This document shows positions 8,924 through 17,434 of a stretch of DNA of 64,000 nt, one piece after another. The stretch spans positions 124,001 through 188,000 of the forward strand of contig JARKQJ010000091.1 of the NCBI GenBank assembly GCA_029973955.1, given 5' to 3'. The notes beneath the pieces are model-generated. The model did no database searches and was not told the origin of the DNA. It saw only the letters and a list, made by a program, of their open reading frames with translations. The translations under genes were made by a program, and so were the position numbers. The stretch comes from Paludibaculum sp. (GTDB taxonomy: Bacteria; Acidobacteriota; Terriglobia; Bryobacterales; Bryobacteraceae). Each line of letters begins with the position of its first letter. Position 1 is the stretch's first letter.

Positions 8924-8987
8924 TGTAAAGCACACTTGACATTTCGGAGAAGCTCCTCCACAATCAGGATGTAAAGCGAACTTGACA
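8924..8987 (+). promoter_or_regulatory. Paired inverted-repeat operator of the XRE operon
   Basis: Two copies of TGTAAAG-N4-CTTGACA lie at 8924-8941 and 8970-8987, 46 bases apart. Each is an imperfect palindrome (TGTAAAG against TGTCAAG). The first overlaps the -35 hexamer and the second covers the expected start of transcription and touches the start codon at 8987. This placement is what an autorepressor would need, and the next gene encodes an XRE-type DNA-binding protein. Binding is inferred. Confidence 0.6.
8936..8964 (+). promoter_or_regulatory. Predicted sigma-70 promoter of the XRE operon
   Basis: A perfect -35 TTGACA at 8936-8941 is followed after 17 bases by CACAAT at 8959-8964. The predicted transcript would start near 8971 with a leader of only about 16 bases, and no Shine-Dalgarno sequence sits at the usual distance before the ATG. 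Confidence 0.5.
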
Positions 8988-9190
8988 TGCGAAACCGCAT
9001 CAGGGAACTCCGCGAATCCGCCTCTCTCACCCAGGAAGAGCTGGCTGCCCGCCTGCGCGTCACCCGCCAGACCATCATCTCGCTCGAGCGCGGTCGCTAC
9101 AGTCCCTCCATCCTGCTCGCTGCCAAAATCGCCCGCGTCTTCAAAACCACCATCGAAAAGGTCTTCCTTTTCGATGAGGAGGAACTATGA
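8987..9190 (+). CDS. Small XRE-family transcriptional regulator
   Basis: A 67-residue protein made almost entirely of a Cro/C1-type helix-turn-helix (IRELRESASLTQEELAARLRVTRQTIISLERGRYSPS) followed by the typical tail VFKTTIEKVFLFDEE. It is the short YgzD/COG1476-like type that usually pairs with small membrane proteins. An in-frame stop at 8972 fixes the start region, so ATG 8987 is the only sensible start. It overlaps the next gene by ATGA at 9187-9190. It probably represses its own operon through the two palindromes upstream. Confidence 0.93.
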   Translation: MRNRIRELRESASLTQEELAARLRVTRQTIISLERGRYSPSILLAAKIARVFKTTIEKVFLFDEEEL

Positions 9191-9396
9191 CCGATCCCCA
9201 GACTCGCGATGCCCGCGCCCTCGCCGCCTTCTTCGCCGGCATGGCTCTCGTGGGCGTTCTTGCCCTCCCCGCCGGCGCCCTCTTCCACGGCCGCTTCCTG
9301 CTCGGCCTCGCCGTCGGTTGCCTGCCCACCGGCGTTCTCGGCTTCCTCGGAGCGAGCCTCGCCCCCCACATCGCCGCGGCCAGGAGGCGCTCATGA
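9187..9396 (+). CDS. Small two-helix membrane protein
   Basis: A 69-residue hydrophobic protein with two predicted membrane helices (AFFAGMALVGVLALPAGALF and LLGLAVGCLPTGVLGFLGASL). It resembles the first half of the next gene product: both contain a G-C-[LI]-P-T-G-[VL]-L-G motif, so the two are probably related by duplication. Translationally coupled on both sides by ATGA overlaps. Function unknown; the link to a small XRE regulator is a known arrangement for this class of membrane proteins. Confidence 0.75.
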   Translation: MTDPQTRDARALAAFFAGMALVGVLALPAGALFHGRFLLGLAVGCLPTGVLGFLGASLAPHIAAARRRS

Positions 9397-9788
9397 AGCG
9401 ACTCTTCTCCCTCCTCCTCGCAGCCGGCTCCCTCGCCCTCTTCGCCGGCCTCGCCCTCCACTATGAGCCCCGCGTCATGCTGGGCATCGCCCTCGGCTGC
9501 ATCCCCACCGGCTTGCTCGGCCTCGCGCTCTCATTCCTCATCCAATACCTCGCCGCCCATCGCCCCGAGCTCAATACCACCGACTCCGATGAGCGCCTCG
9601 CCTTTATCAATCACCGCGCCTCCGCCTTCACCGTCCAGGCCATGTTCGCCTATCTCTGCCTCTATACCGTCCTCTCCCCCACCGCCTGGCTCCACGGCCT
9701 CAGCCACACCGCCGTCGGCAGCATCTCCCTCGTCTTCCTCAGCGTCGTCTACCTCACCGCCATCGCCGTCTTCAGCCGCATCTATTAA
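9393..9788 (+). CDS. Four-helix membrane protein linked to XRE regulator
   Basis: A 131-residue protein with four likely membrane helices: LFSLLLAAGSLALFAGLAL, MLGIALGCIPTGLLGLALSFL, AMFAYLCLYTVLSPTAWL and SISLVFLSVVYLTAIAVF. The cytoplasmic loop contains TTDSDERLAFINHRASAFT, a pattern I associate with DUF2178-type membrane proteins (family name from memory). ATG 9393 has AGGAGG at 9382-9387 and overlaps the previous stop. It completes the three-gene operon; the regulator may respond to the state of these proteins. Function unknown. Confidence 0.8.
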   Translation: MKRLFSLLLAAGSLALFAGLALHYEPRVMLGIALGCIPTGLLGLALSFLIQYLAAHRPELNTTDSDERLAFINHRASAFTVQAMFAYLCLYTVLSPTAWLHGLSHTAVGSISLVFLSVVYLTAIAVFSRIY

Positions 9789-9991
9789 CCCCTTCGCCCA
9801 CGGGGCAAACGAAGGGCGGTGACTGCGAGCCACTTGCAAAACCCGGCCGTTCAAAATAAACAGCTTGCGCCGCGCCAAGCCCTTCTGCCATCCGCCCACG
9901 TCTTCCAGCAGCGCCTGTTTCCCCACCTGGAGGCCGAATGGCCCGCTCAGCCCGCCGCTGGGCGTCCTCCCCAACCAAACCCCTCCCCAAC

Positions 9992-11137
9992 TCACCCGCC
10001 CGCATCACCCCTCGTCTGATCTTCCACCAGCGACACGATCGGAAACAGCTCGTTGTACTGCTTCTGAATGAACATCCCGTTCCGCCGCCGGAACAACCGC
10101 TCACCCACCCCATCGGCGATCTCCATCAACATCTGCTCATGCGCGCACAGCACCGGCGACACTCGCTCCAGTCGCCCCGTCGCCTGCCGGTTCAAACACC
10201 CGCAGCTATGGTTGCACCGCTCGCTCACCGCACACCGCTCGCACTCCTCCTGCTCCGCCGCCGCCAACCGGAACAGCCCCGCCCGCCGCTCCTCGTCGAT
10301 CCCCCTCCACACATCCCCAATCGAATACTCCGAATCGCTCCCGTCCCCCACGAACTGCACGCAAGGAAACACCCGCCCGCTCGGCGCCACCGAAATCTGC
10401 CGGTACCCCAACTCGCACCGCTCCCGCCGGCAGCTCCCCGGATAGATGTGCGAGGCGATCTTCGTATCGAACGGGCTGAAGTAGAACTTCTGCTCCCGCT
10501 CCGTCTCCTCCACATACCACTCCGCCAGCCGCCCGTACTGCCGCCGCAGCTCCTTCATCGCTCCCGGCGTCCACTCCACCCCATAGTTCAGTGAGCAGAT
10601 CAGATACCGGAATCCGCGCCCGAACAGATACTTCACTGACGCCGCGTAATCCCCCACCGTCTCCGGAGTCGTCACCAGCATCGCCGGCGCGTATGGTTTG
10701 TACCGCAGCAGCAGTTCGGTCACCTTCAGCAGCCGGTCGAAGCTCCCCCGGCCCTGCCCGTCCACCCGTTGCGCGTCGTGCGCCGCCGGCACTCCGTCGT
10801 GGCTCAGCGCCACAAACACCTGCGACGTCAACCCGTCCGTCAGAAACTCCTCGTCCAGCAGCAGCCCGTTCGTCGTCACCTTGAAGTGGAACAACTGGCC
10901 CGTCTCCGCTGCCACTCGACCGCAATACTCCAGCACCTGCCGCATCAGCGCCACCTTCAGCAGCGGTTCTCCCCCGAAGAAGATCACCCCCAGGCTCTCC
11001 TCCCCCGCCGTCTTCACCCCGAAGTCGATCGCCGCCCGCGCCGTCTCCCACGTCATCTCCCCGCCCTCGTGCGGCGCGGCGTAACAGTAGCGGCATCGCA
11101 GATTGCAGCGCGCCGTCAAATGCAGCGTCAGATGCAT
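9992..11137 (-). CDS. SPASM-domain radical SAM enzyme
   Basis: A 381-residue radical S-adenosylmethionine enzyme. The first 4Fe-4S cluster motif is C-x3-C-x2-C at Cys11, Cys15 and Cys18, followed by the SAM-binding FFGGEPLL and KVTTNGLLL strands. The C-terminal SPASM region has many cysteines (CRRERC, VFPCVQF, CERCAVSERCNHSCGC, LCAHEQ) for auxiliary clusters. The family includes anaerobic sulfatase-maturing enzymes and peptide-modifying maturases. Its ATG is one base after the stop of the exported partner gene, so that protein or its relatives are the best candidate substrate or partner. No sulfatase gene is nearby. Confidence 0.9.
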   Translation of the reverse strand: MHLTLHLTARCNLRCRYCYAAPHEGGEMTWETARAAIDFGVKTAGEESLGVIFFGGEPLLKVALMRQVLEYCGRVAAETGQLFHFKVTTNGLLLDEEFLTDGLTSQVFVALSHDGVPAAHDAQRVDGQGRGSFDRLLKVTELLLRYKPYAPAMLVTTPETVGDYAASVKYLFGRGFRYLICSLNYGVEWTPGAMKELRRQYGRLAEWYVEETEREQKFYFSPFDTKIASHIYPGSCRRERCELGYRQISVAPSGRVFPCVQFVGDGSDSEYSIGDVWRGIDEERRAGLFRLAAAEQEECERCAVSERCNHSCGCLNRQATGRLERVSPVLCAHEQMLMEIADGVGERLFRRRNGMFIQKQYNELFPIVSLVEDQTRGDAGG

Positions 11138-11138
11138 C

Positions 11139-11927
11139 TCAAATCACACCCTGCGCTTTCAGCCATTGAATGAAATCCCGCACCTGCTTCCGCAACTCCT
11201 CCTCGTTCAAGGGCCGCGCCGCCGCCTTCTTCTTCTCGCCCCATGCCTTCCAGTCGCCGTCTTTCGGTTCGGGCGGATTGGGAGCCACGCTCGCCGGCGT
11301 GTAGAACACCCCCACCACCGCCTCCGGGGGATGCGCCGCCAGCCCCTTCCGCAGCGCCTCCGCCGTTCCTTGCAAGTCGTAAGAAGAAACCGACGACATC
11401 ATCCTCGGGTTCTTCTCCTTCCACGCCTGGAAATCCTCCAGCGACACCAGCTCATACGCCACTTTCTTTTCCCGGTCGTACCCGTCCAGCACCAGCGGGA
11501 TCTTCTGCGTCTTCGGCTCGCGCTCCGTCTCTTTCTCTTGCCCACGCAGGCTCGCCACGTAGCTGAATGGATCCGTCACCGGAATCTCAGCGCCTTTGTG
11601 CACCAGCCCGTCTGCCTCGAAGTGCAGGCCCGCCTTCCTCGCCTCGTCCTGAATCACCTGCCGCCCCTCGTCCTCCGTCAGAAACACCGGCGGATTCACC
11701 ACCATGCACCCAAACGACCCACGCCCCTCACCGTGCACGAACAGCGGAGCCACCCGCCCACTCTCCGCCGCCAGCGCCACGGACAGCGTTCCGCCCAACG
11801 CCGCCAGCACCACTCTCTTGTTCCGCCACCGCGCCGGAACATTTTCCAGAATCTCCGGATGCTCCCGCACAAAATCCCGCGTCGGATATCGCGGACTCTT
11901 CCGCATTCTCGCTGGCCTGACTCGCAT
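11139..11927 (-). CDS. Exported protein coupled to radical SAM enzyme, unknown family
   Basis: A 262-residue protein. About 38 charged residues (RDFVREHPEILENVPARW) precede a hydrophobic export segment VVLAALGGTLSVALAA. The mature part has a motif SFGCMVVNPPVFLTEDEG with a single conserved-looking cysteine, then alternating beta/alpha segments (KIPLVLDGYD, VAYELVSLEDF, AVVGVFYTPA) and a charged C-terminal tail. ATG 11927 has GGGAGGGA just upstream. I recall similar proteins beside radical SAM genes in other bacteria but cannot name the family. It is probably a substrate or dedicated partner of the downstream enzyme. Confidence 0.7.
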   Translation of the reverse strand: MRVRPARMRKSPRYPTRDFVREHPEILENVPARWRNKRVVLAALGGTLSVALAAESGRVAPLFVHGEGRGSFGCMVVNPPVFLTEDEGRQVIQDEARKAGLHFEADGLVHKGAEIPVTDPFSYVASLRGQEKETEREPKTQKIPLVLDGYDREKKVAYELVSLEDFQAWKEKNPRMMSSVSSYDLQGTAEALRKGLAAHPPEAVVGVFYTPASVAPNPPEPKDGDWKAWGEKKKAAARPLNEEELRKQVRDFIQWLKAQGVI

Positions 11928-12003
11928 TTTCCCTCCCTATTCATCCCTCTCAGACGCCGCTCCCCTCCTCCCGGTTCCCGCCATTCTCCCAGCGCCCCCG
12001 TAA

Positions 12004-12087
12004 AAGCCGTATTCCCCCGAGGCGTAAGCCTCGGGGCCACAGTGGAAGCCGTATTCCCCCGAGGCGTCAGCCTCGGGGCCACCGTGG
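12004..12087. repeat. Two tandem 42-base hairpin repeats
   Basis: Copies at 12004-12045 and 12046-12087 differ at two positions, and the first few bases of a third copy follow at 12088. Each contains a nine-base-pair inverted repeat CCCCGAGGC / GCCTCGGGG around a four-base loop. They lie in the 312-base gap between two divergent genes (11928-12239). They look like a REP-type dispersed element rather than a terminator because no T run follows. Confidence 0.85.
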
Positions 12088-12239
12088 AAGCGGTACCTCC
12101 TCTTCCAAAAAAATCTTCCCCTTTGCCTTCAACCACTCACCAAGAATTCTCTCCAAATCCCTTGGTCCCGCACCCCCATCCTTTTGGTCGCAGGCCGCAC
12201 TACGGCCGCAAATCACTTCCCGAAAGGACCACACCCATC

Positions 12240-12893
12240 ATGGCCACCGCCGCCCAGATCGCCGCCAATCGCAAAAACGCCGCCCGCTCCACCGGACCCC
12301 GCACCGAATCCGGCAAGAAATCCTCCGCTCGCAACGCCGTCTCCCACGGCCTCTGCTCCAGCGAGTTCGTCGTCCGCGCCGGCGAGGAGGACTACTTCCA
12401 GCAGTTCTTCGCCGGCCTCGAATCCGACCTCCAGCCCCAATCTCCCATCGAGCACGAACTCTTCCTCCAGGTCGCGCACGCCGCCTGGACCCTCCGCCGC
12501 TGCCACGCCGTCGAACCCACGCTCAGCCAATCCCCCGAAGTCGATCCCCTCGCCGTCGCCAAGAATGTGGCCGCCCTCAAAGTAATCGACACCTACATCC
12601 GCCGCGCCGAGCGCACCTTCCACCGTGCCCTCAAGGAACTCCGCGCCATCCAATCCGAGCGCCGTTTCCGCGCCGAAGCCTGTCCCAACTCAGCCACCAT
12701 CCAAGACGACAGCCCCCTCGTCTCCTACCGCGAATTCCTCAAGCCCGCCCGAACCCAGGCCGCCCAAGGCCGCACCGAGGAAGTCGAAAAGTTCCGCCGC
12801 CACCTCAACTCGCTCCTCTCCCTCCCGCCCGACTTCGAACCCGACCCCATCATGCCGCCTTCCCCCGGCAAATCCCGCACCCAAAGCGAGTAA
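12240..12893 (+). CDS. STGPRT-motif protein of unknown function
   Basis: A 217-residue protein of a family I have seen in many copies in acidobacteria and planctomycetes. The N-terminus AANRKNAARSTGPRTESGKK followed by SARNAVSHGL is its hallmark. The rest is helical with conserved acidic and aromatic residues (EEDYFQQFFAGLESDL, HELFLQVAHAAWTLRRC) and a Pro-rich C-terminus. The function of the family is not known to me. ATG 12240 matches the usual start of the family; AAAGGA lies 12 bases upstream. Its high copy number elsewhere and the nearby hairpin repeat hint at a mobile or repeat-associated origin, which is inference. Confidence 0.75.
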   Translation: MATAAQIAANRKNAARSTGPRTESGKKSSARNAVSHGLCSSEFVVRAGEEDYFQQFFAGLESDLQPQSPIEHELFLQVAHAAWTLRRCHAVEPTLSQSPEVDPLAVAKNVAALKVIDTYIRRAERTFHRALKELRAIQSERRFRAEACPNSATIQDDSPLVSYREFLKPARTQAAQGRTEEVEKFRRHLNSLLSLPPDFEPDPIMPPSPGKSRTQSE

Positions 12894-13096
12894 CCGAAAA
12901 TGACAAACGAACCCAAGTCCCGCCAAGGCCCCCTCCCCAACGACGAAAAACCCACCCGGGACGGTCATCTGTGTCCCAAAACGCAGAACTTCGCAACCTC
13001 CACCAACTCCCCATGTGGACACAGCGTGACCGTCCCCCCCCGGCATCCACCCCACCCCCCACCTCAGCCATCCCCCAAGCGGATACCCTGTTCACC

Positions 13097-15751
13097 ATGC
13101 GCCGGCGTCTCGTCTCCGTGCTCCTGGCCACAGCCCTCTCCGCCGCCGACCTCTACACCGGCTTCAGCCTCCCGCCCACCCGTTATGAGGGCCCCGGCCA
13201 GTGGCACCAATCGCTCGAACCAGTCTGGGTTTACGCATACTCCACACTCCGTCTCACCTATCGCGCGGCCGCTCTGCCCGCCACCGATGCGCCCATCCTC
13301 ACTCTCCGCCCCGGCAGCGTCGGCCCCGTCACCCCCGGCGCGACGAACATCGAAAACCCCTTCGTCGCCGGCCGCCCCGTCGTCGCGGTCACCGCACGCG
13401 ATCTCATCGCCGACGGCCAACCCCATACCCTCGAAATCACTCCCAACTTCCGCACCCCTCAAATCGACCAGCTCATCTTCTCCCTCCCCGCCGCCGCCAC
13501 CCTCGCCATCGAAGCCCTCGAATTCCAGGCGCCCCCGGCCATCCTCCCCTGTGCAAACGCCCCCGCCCTCCCTTCGCACGCCACCCCCCTCGCCATCACC
13601 GCCGCCTCCACTTGCGCCCAGGCCCCCGCCACCACTCTCCGCGGCGCAGAATCCATCCACATCCACGGCAACGGCCGCCCCGCCCGCACCCTCTATCTCA
13701 GCCTCTACACCCACTTCGCCGGAGTCCGCGGCTTCGCCGCCAATCGACCCCTCGAAAGCTCCATCCTCAAGGAGAATCGCCAAACCACCGACGCCCTCGT
13801 CCGCCTCCACTACACCGACGGCTTCCAGGACGAGCAGTTCCCCCTCTCCCTCGACGAGAAGCGCCACACCCTCCTCAATCGCAAGCCCACCCTCTACTCC
13901 ATCGAACTCGACCCCCACCGCACCCTCCGCTCCGCCGAACTGATGGACCGCAGCCTCCACCTCCAACTCGTCCTCTTCTCCGCCGGCCTCTCCCAGCAGC
14001 CCCCGCCGCCGTCCCTGGAAACCATCCCCCCATCGAAACCCTCTCCATCCCGCCCCACCGCCGCACCCCACATCTCCGCCGCCCCGTATCACCGGATCCA
14101 ACCCTCCCCTGACGCCCTCCGGATCGACGCCGCCGAAGACCCCACCCCGCAAGGCCGCGGCCTCTCTCTCGCCATCACCAACACCGCCGCCACGCCCCGC
14201 GATCTCAAAGTCACCTTCCCCACTCTCACCGTCCACCCCGCGGCAGGAGCCACCGACATCTACTACCTCTTCCCCCGCCAGGGCGCCATCCTCTCCGCCG
14301 CCGATGCCAAACTCGAAGCCCCCTACAACGCCGCCTTCCCCCTCCAGTTCCTCGACGTCTTCTCTCCCTCTGCCAACTCCGGCCTCAGCCTCACCGTCAT
14401 GGACGCCCAGGGCTTCCCCAAGCTCTTCCGCCTCGTCAAATCAGGCCCCAGCGTCCAGCTCGAAGTCGACTACGCCATCCATCTCGAACCCGGCGAAACC
14501 TGGCGCGCCCCCTCCGCCCTCCTCACGCCCCACAACGGAGACTGGCACGCCGGCTTCTCTTCCTACCGCCGCTGGCTCGCCTCCTGGTACAAGCCCGCCG
14601 GACCCCGCCCCGCCTGGCTCCGCACCGCATTCTGGGCCCGCCGCGACTACCCCATCGGCGGCACCAACCTCCTCTTCGATCCCAACTCCCGCCGCTACAC
14701 CTACCCCGCCCTCATCCGCGACGGCGCCCACTTCGGCGGCATCGACTTCATCGACATCTCCGGCTGGGCCCTCTCCGACACCGCCGGCCGCGTCGGCGAT
14801 TACCCCATCGAGCTCGGCGGCCCCGAAGACCTCCGCCGCAACGTCGCCCTCGGCCTCCAGCAACGCATCCCCACCGGCCTCTACTTCGAGGGCTACCTGA
14901 TCGACAGGAACTCCGCGGTCGGCCGCCGTCACGCCGCTGAGTGGCAGATGATCGACGCCAAAGGCAAGGGTCAATGGTGGCAAGGCGGCGATCCCCGCGA
15001 ACTCTTCGTCTGCCCCTACCAGCCCGGCTGGCAGCGGTACATCTCCCGCCGCGTCGCCGATGTCGCCCAACAGACCGGCGCCACCGCTGTCTACCTCGAC
15101 GAATACGGTTTCGGCGCCAAGTTCTGCTACGCCTCCAACCACGGCCACCGCCCCGGAGCCGAAACCCTTCGTGGCGAGATCGCCGCCACCGCCCAGGTCC
15201 GCCGCGCCCTCGATTCCGCCGGCCTCCGCGACACCATCATCTACATCGAGGAAACCCCGCCCGACGCCGCCGCTCCCTTCATCGACGCCGCCTTCTGCTA
15301 TAACCTCGATCACGCCAACCTCGACCTCTCCCCCCTCAAGCTCAACCTCTCCCGCTTCGCCTTTCCCGACATCCGCCTCTGGGACATGGTCTCCACCGGC
15401 ATCGACCCCCGCTCTCTCCCCGCCGACGACTTCCGCCTCTCCCTCTGGCACGGCAACGGACTCTGGCTCAAAGGCCACTCCGAAACCTGGTACGGCGCTA
15501 ACCTCCGCGAGTTCATCCGCAAAGCCCACTCGCTCCTCCAGGCCCACGCCCAGGCCTTCGCCGGCGAAGCCGAACCCCTCATCGAATCGCCCCATCCTGC
15601 CGTCTTCATCAACCGCTTCCGCGGCGGCGGCGAAACCGTCTACACCCTCTTCAACGCCTCCTACCGCACCGCCCGCTTCCGCTTCCTCGGCATCGACCGC
15701 ACTCTCGCCCCGCGCGATGTCGACGTCGTTGCCGGGATCACACGCCCTTGA
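13097..15751 (+). CDS. Secreted glycoside-hydrolase-like TIM-barrel protein (DUF6259-like)
   Basis: An 884-residue secreted protein. MRRRLVSVLLATALSAAD is a signal peptide. Two beta-rich domains (about residues 20-330, and a galactose-mutarotase-like region near 350-470) precede a TIM barrel (about 490-820) with the segment AVYLDEYGFGAKFC near residue 667, a good place for catalytic Asp/Glu. Motifs such as GFSSYRRWLASWY and DYPIELGGPEDLRRN resemble DUF6259-type glycosidases; this family name is from memory. ATG 13097 is chosen for the signal peptide. Its last 14 bases overlap the convergent neighbour. Codons end mostly in C, unlike the G-ending codons beyond 21 kb. Confidence 0.75.
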   Translation: MRRRLVSVLLATALSAADLYTGFSLPPTRYEGPGQWHQSLEPVWVYAYSTLRLTYRAAALPATDAPILTLRPGSVGPVTPGATNIENPFVAGRPVVAVTARDLIADGQPHTLEITPNFRTPQIDQLIFSLPAAATLAIEALEFQAPPAILPCANAPALPSHATPLAITAASTCAQAPATTLRGAESIHIHGNGRPARTLYLSLYTHFAGVRGFAANRPLESSILKENRQTTDALVRLHYTDGFQDEQFPLSLDEKRHTLLNRKPTLYSIELDPHRTLRSAELMDRSLHLQLVLFSAGLSQQPPPPSLETIPPSKPSPSRPTAAPHISAAPYHRIQPSPDALRIDAAEDPTPQGRGLSLAITNTAATPRDLKVTFPTLTVHPAAGATDIYYLFPRQGAILSAADAKLEAPYNAAFPLQFLDVFSPSANSGLSLTVMDAQGFPKLFRLVKSGPSVQLEVDYAIHLEPGETWRAPSALLTPHNGDWHAGFSSYRRWLASWYKPAGPRPAWLRTAFWARRDYPIGGTNLLFDPNSRRYTYPALIRDGAHFGGIDFIDISGWALSDTAGRVGDYPIELGGPEDLRRNVALGLQQRIPTGLYFEGYLIDRNSAVGRRHAAEWQMIDAKGKGQWWQGGDPRELFVCPYQPGWQRYISRRVADVAQQTGATAVYLDEYGFGAKFCYASNHGHRPGAETLRGEIAATAQVRRALDSAGLRDTIIYIEETPPDAAAPFIDAAFCYNLDHANLDLSPLKLNLSRFAFPDIRLWDMVSTGIDPRSLPADDFRLSLWHGNGLWLKGHSETWYGANLREFIRKAHSLLQAHAQAFAGEAEPLIESPHPAVFINRFRGGGETVYTLFNASYRTARFRFLGIDRTLAPRDVDVVAGITRP

Positions 15752-17420
15752 TCGTGATCGTCCTCACAAACGGCGTATACCCCGTGATGTAGACGCACTC
15801 GCCCGCCGCCCGCAGCCCGGCCACGTTCGTCATCGTGTGCTCGGCCACTCCCGGCCCGAACTCGATCGCATCTTCGCCCACCCTGTACGTCCCCATCCCA
15901 GCCTTCAACAGCGATCCCTCGATCGACCCGCCGAACTGCCCGCCCGGCCGGAACGCCAGCTCCACCGTGTAAGGCACTCGCGCCCGCTCCGTGATCTCGA
16001 ACCTCAACTCGAACCCGCCCTCGATCTCCGCCACCGTCACCCTCTGCTCCAGCGCCACCACGTTGCTCATCGCTCTGTGCGGGAAGTCCAGCTTGCTCCA
16101 GAACCGCCCGTCCTTCGCCGGCGTCAGCGCGTAGTCGCCGCGCGCGTTGCGGTACTGCTTCGGCAGCGGCTGATAGTAAGGCGCTTCAAACCTCTGCTCC
16201 AGCACGGTGCGCCTGCCCTCGCACGCGAACCGTTCCGCCCGGAACACGCCCAGGTTGAAGAACTGTCCACCCATCCGCACACCCTCCAGCACCGCCTTGC
16301 CTTTCCGGTAACTGAAGAAGGTCGGGTTGTGCGAGATGCCCGACGCCATCGCCGCCGGCATATCCTCGCCGCCGAACACCGTCGCCGATCGCTCGCCCTT
16401 CCTCACGCGCACCATCCTGCTGTTGGCGAACACCCGCGAGTAATCCGAGGGCACCGCGCCGCCCTCCGGCAGCGGCCGCCGCAGCAGCGGCTCTTCCAGG
16501 AACTGCAGCACCGGATTCGTTCCCTCCACGAACCCCTCCCCGGGCCGCGCCGCAATCAGCCGCGCCACCGCCGCGTACTCTCTGTTCTGATCCAGAATCG
16601 CCATGTAGCGGTATTGCAGGTAGAAGAAGGCCGCCGGCACCGGCCGGTCCTGGTCCTGCCGCCGCGAATGCACCGTCTCCATCTCGCCATCGGGCTGCAT
16701 CAGGTAGAGGTGCGCCGTCAAACACCGCCGCACCGGTTCCAGCAACTCGGGCCGCTTCAGAATCCGCGCCAGCGTCAGGAATGCGTCCGCCTCCACGCGC
16801 GCATAGTTCGGGCTCCGCTCCGCGAACAGCCCGTCTTCATCCTGGTAGATCCCTTCCCCCAGCCAGTCGTCGATCCGATCCAGATATCGCTGGTCCGGCA
16901 TCAGCGCGTGGATCCGAGCCAGCGCCGAGCAGATCACCCAACGATGGTTCGGCGTGTGCACGCCGCCCGTCACCAGCCCTTCGCTCGTCGTGAACAGAAA
17001 CCGGTTCAGCGTCTCTTCAAACCGCCTCAACTTCGCGTCCTGCAATCGCCGAGCCACCGTCAACGACCCCGCCAGCGCCTCCACCACAAACGCCGTATCC
17101 GGCGGCGATGAAAGGTTTCCCGCATCCAACAGCCCGTTCGAGTCCTGTGCCTCGACGAACGTCTGCGCGGCCCGCTCCATCATCGGGATCAACTTTTCAA
17201 CCCGATAGTAGGCAGACTCCGGCGAGCAGTACGCCGACACCAGGGCGCCGATGTTCCCCCCTCGTCCCAATCGCCCCCGCGGCGCCTGCGGCATCCTGCC
17301 CACGGCCTCGTCGTTGGCCTTCAACAGGCGCAGGAACATCTCCTGCCCTTCGTCCGCGGCGCCCGCGGCCGTCGCGGCGCTCAACGTCATCCCAATCGCG
17401 TCTCGTCGTGTGATCCCCAC
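15738..17420 (-). CDS. Exported polysaccharide-lyase-like alpha/alpha-toroid protein
   Basis: A 560-residue protein with a Tat-like signal (MGITRRDAIGMTLSAATAAGAA). The first 300 residues are rich in helices with repeats of aromatic and charged residues, resembling the alpha/alpha toroid of alginate or heparin lyases and unsaturated hydrolases (YYRVEKLIPMMERAAQTF, PNHRWVICSALARIHALMP). The second half is beta-rich (FFSYRKGKAVLEGVRMGGQFFNL). No family can be named from the sequence alone. It lies 14 bases downstream of the esterase gene stop on the same strand and probably belongs to the same catabolic operon. Confidence 0.7.
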   Translation of the reverse strand: MGITRRDAIGMTLSAATAAGAADEGQEMFLRLLKANDEAVGRMPQAPRGRLGRGGNIGALVSAYCSPESAYYRVEKLIPMMERAAQTFVEAQDSNGLLDAGNLSSPPDTAFVVEALAGSLTVARRLQDAKLRRFEETLNRFLFTTSEGLVTGGVHTPNHRWVICSALARIHALMPDQRYLDRIDDWLGEGIYQDEDGLFAERSPNYARVEADAFLTLARILKRPELLEPVRRCLTAHLYLMQPDGEMETVHSRRQDQDRPVPAAFFYLQYRYMAILDQNREYAAVARLIAARPGEGFVEGTNPVLQFLEEPLLRRPLPEGGAVPSDYSRVFANSRMVRVRKGERSATVFGGEDMPAAMASGISHNPTFFSYRKGKAVLEGVRMGGQFFNLGVFRAERFACEGRRTVLEQRFEAPYYQPLPKQYRNARGDYALTPAKDGRFWSKLDFPHRAMSNVVALEQRVTVAEIEGGFELRFEITERARVPYTVELAFRPGGQFGGSIEGSLLKAGMGTYRVGEDAIEFGPGVAEHTMTNVAGLRAAGECVYITGYTPFVRTITIKGV

Positions 17421-17434
17421 GGCAGCTCCTGGAG

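Noticed and set aside
13064-15595. Long open frames (390 and 384 codons) opposite the TIM-barrel gene
   Set aside because: They are Glu/Gly/Val-rich, match no domain and lie antisense to a gene with clear signal peptide and motifs.
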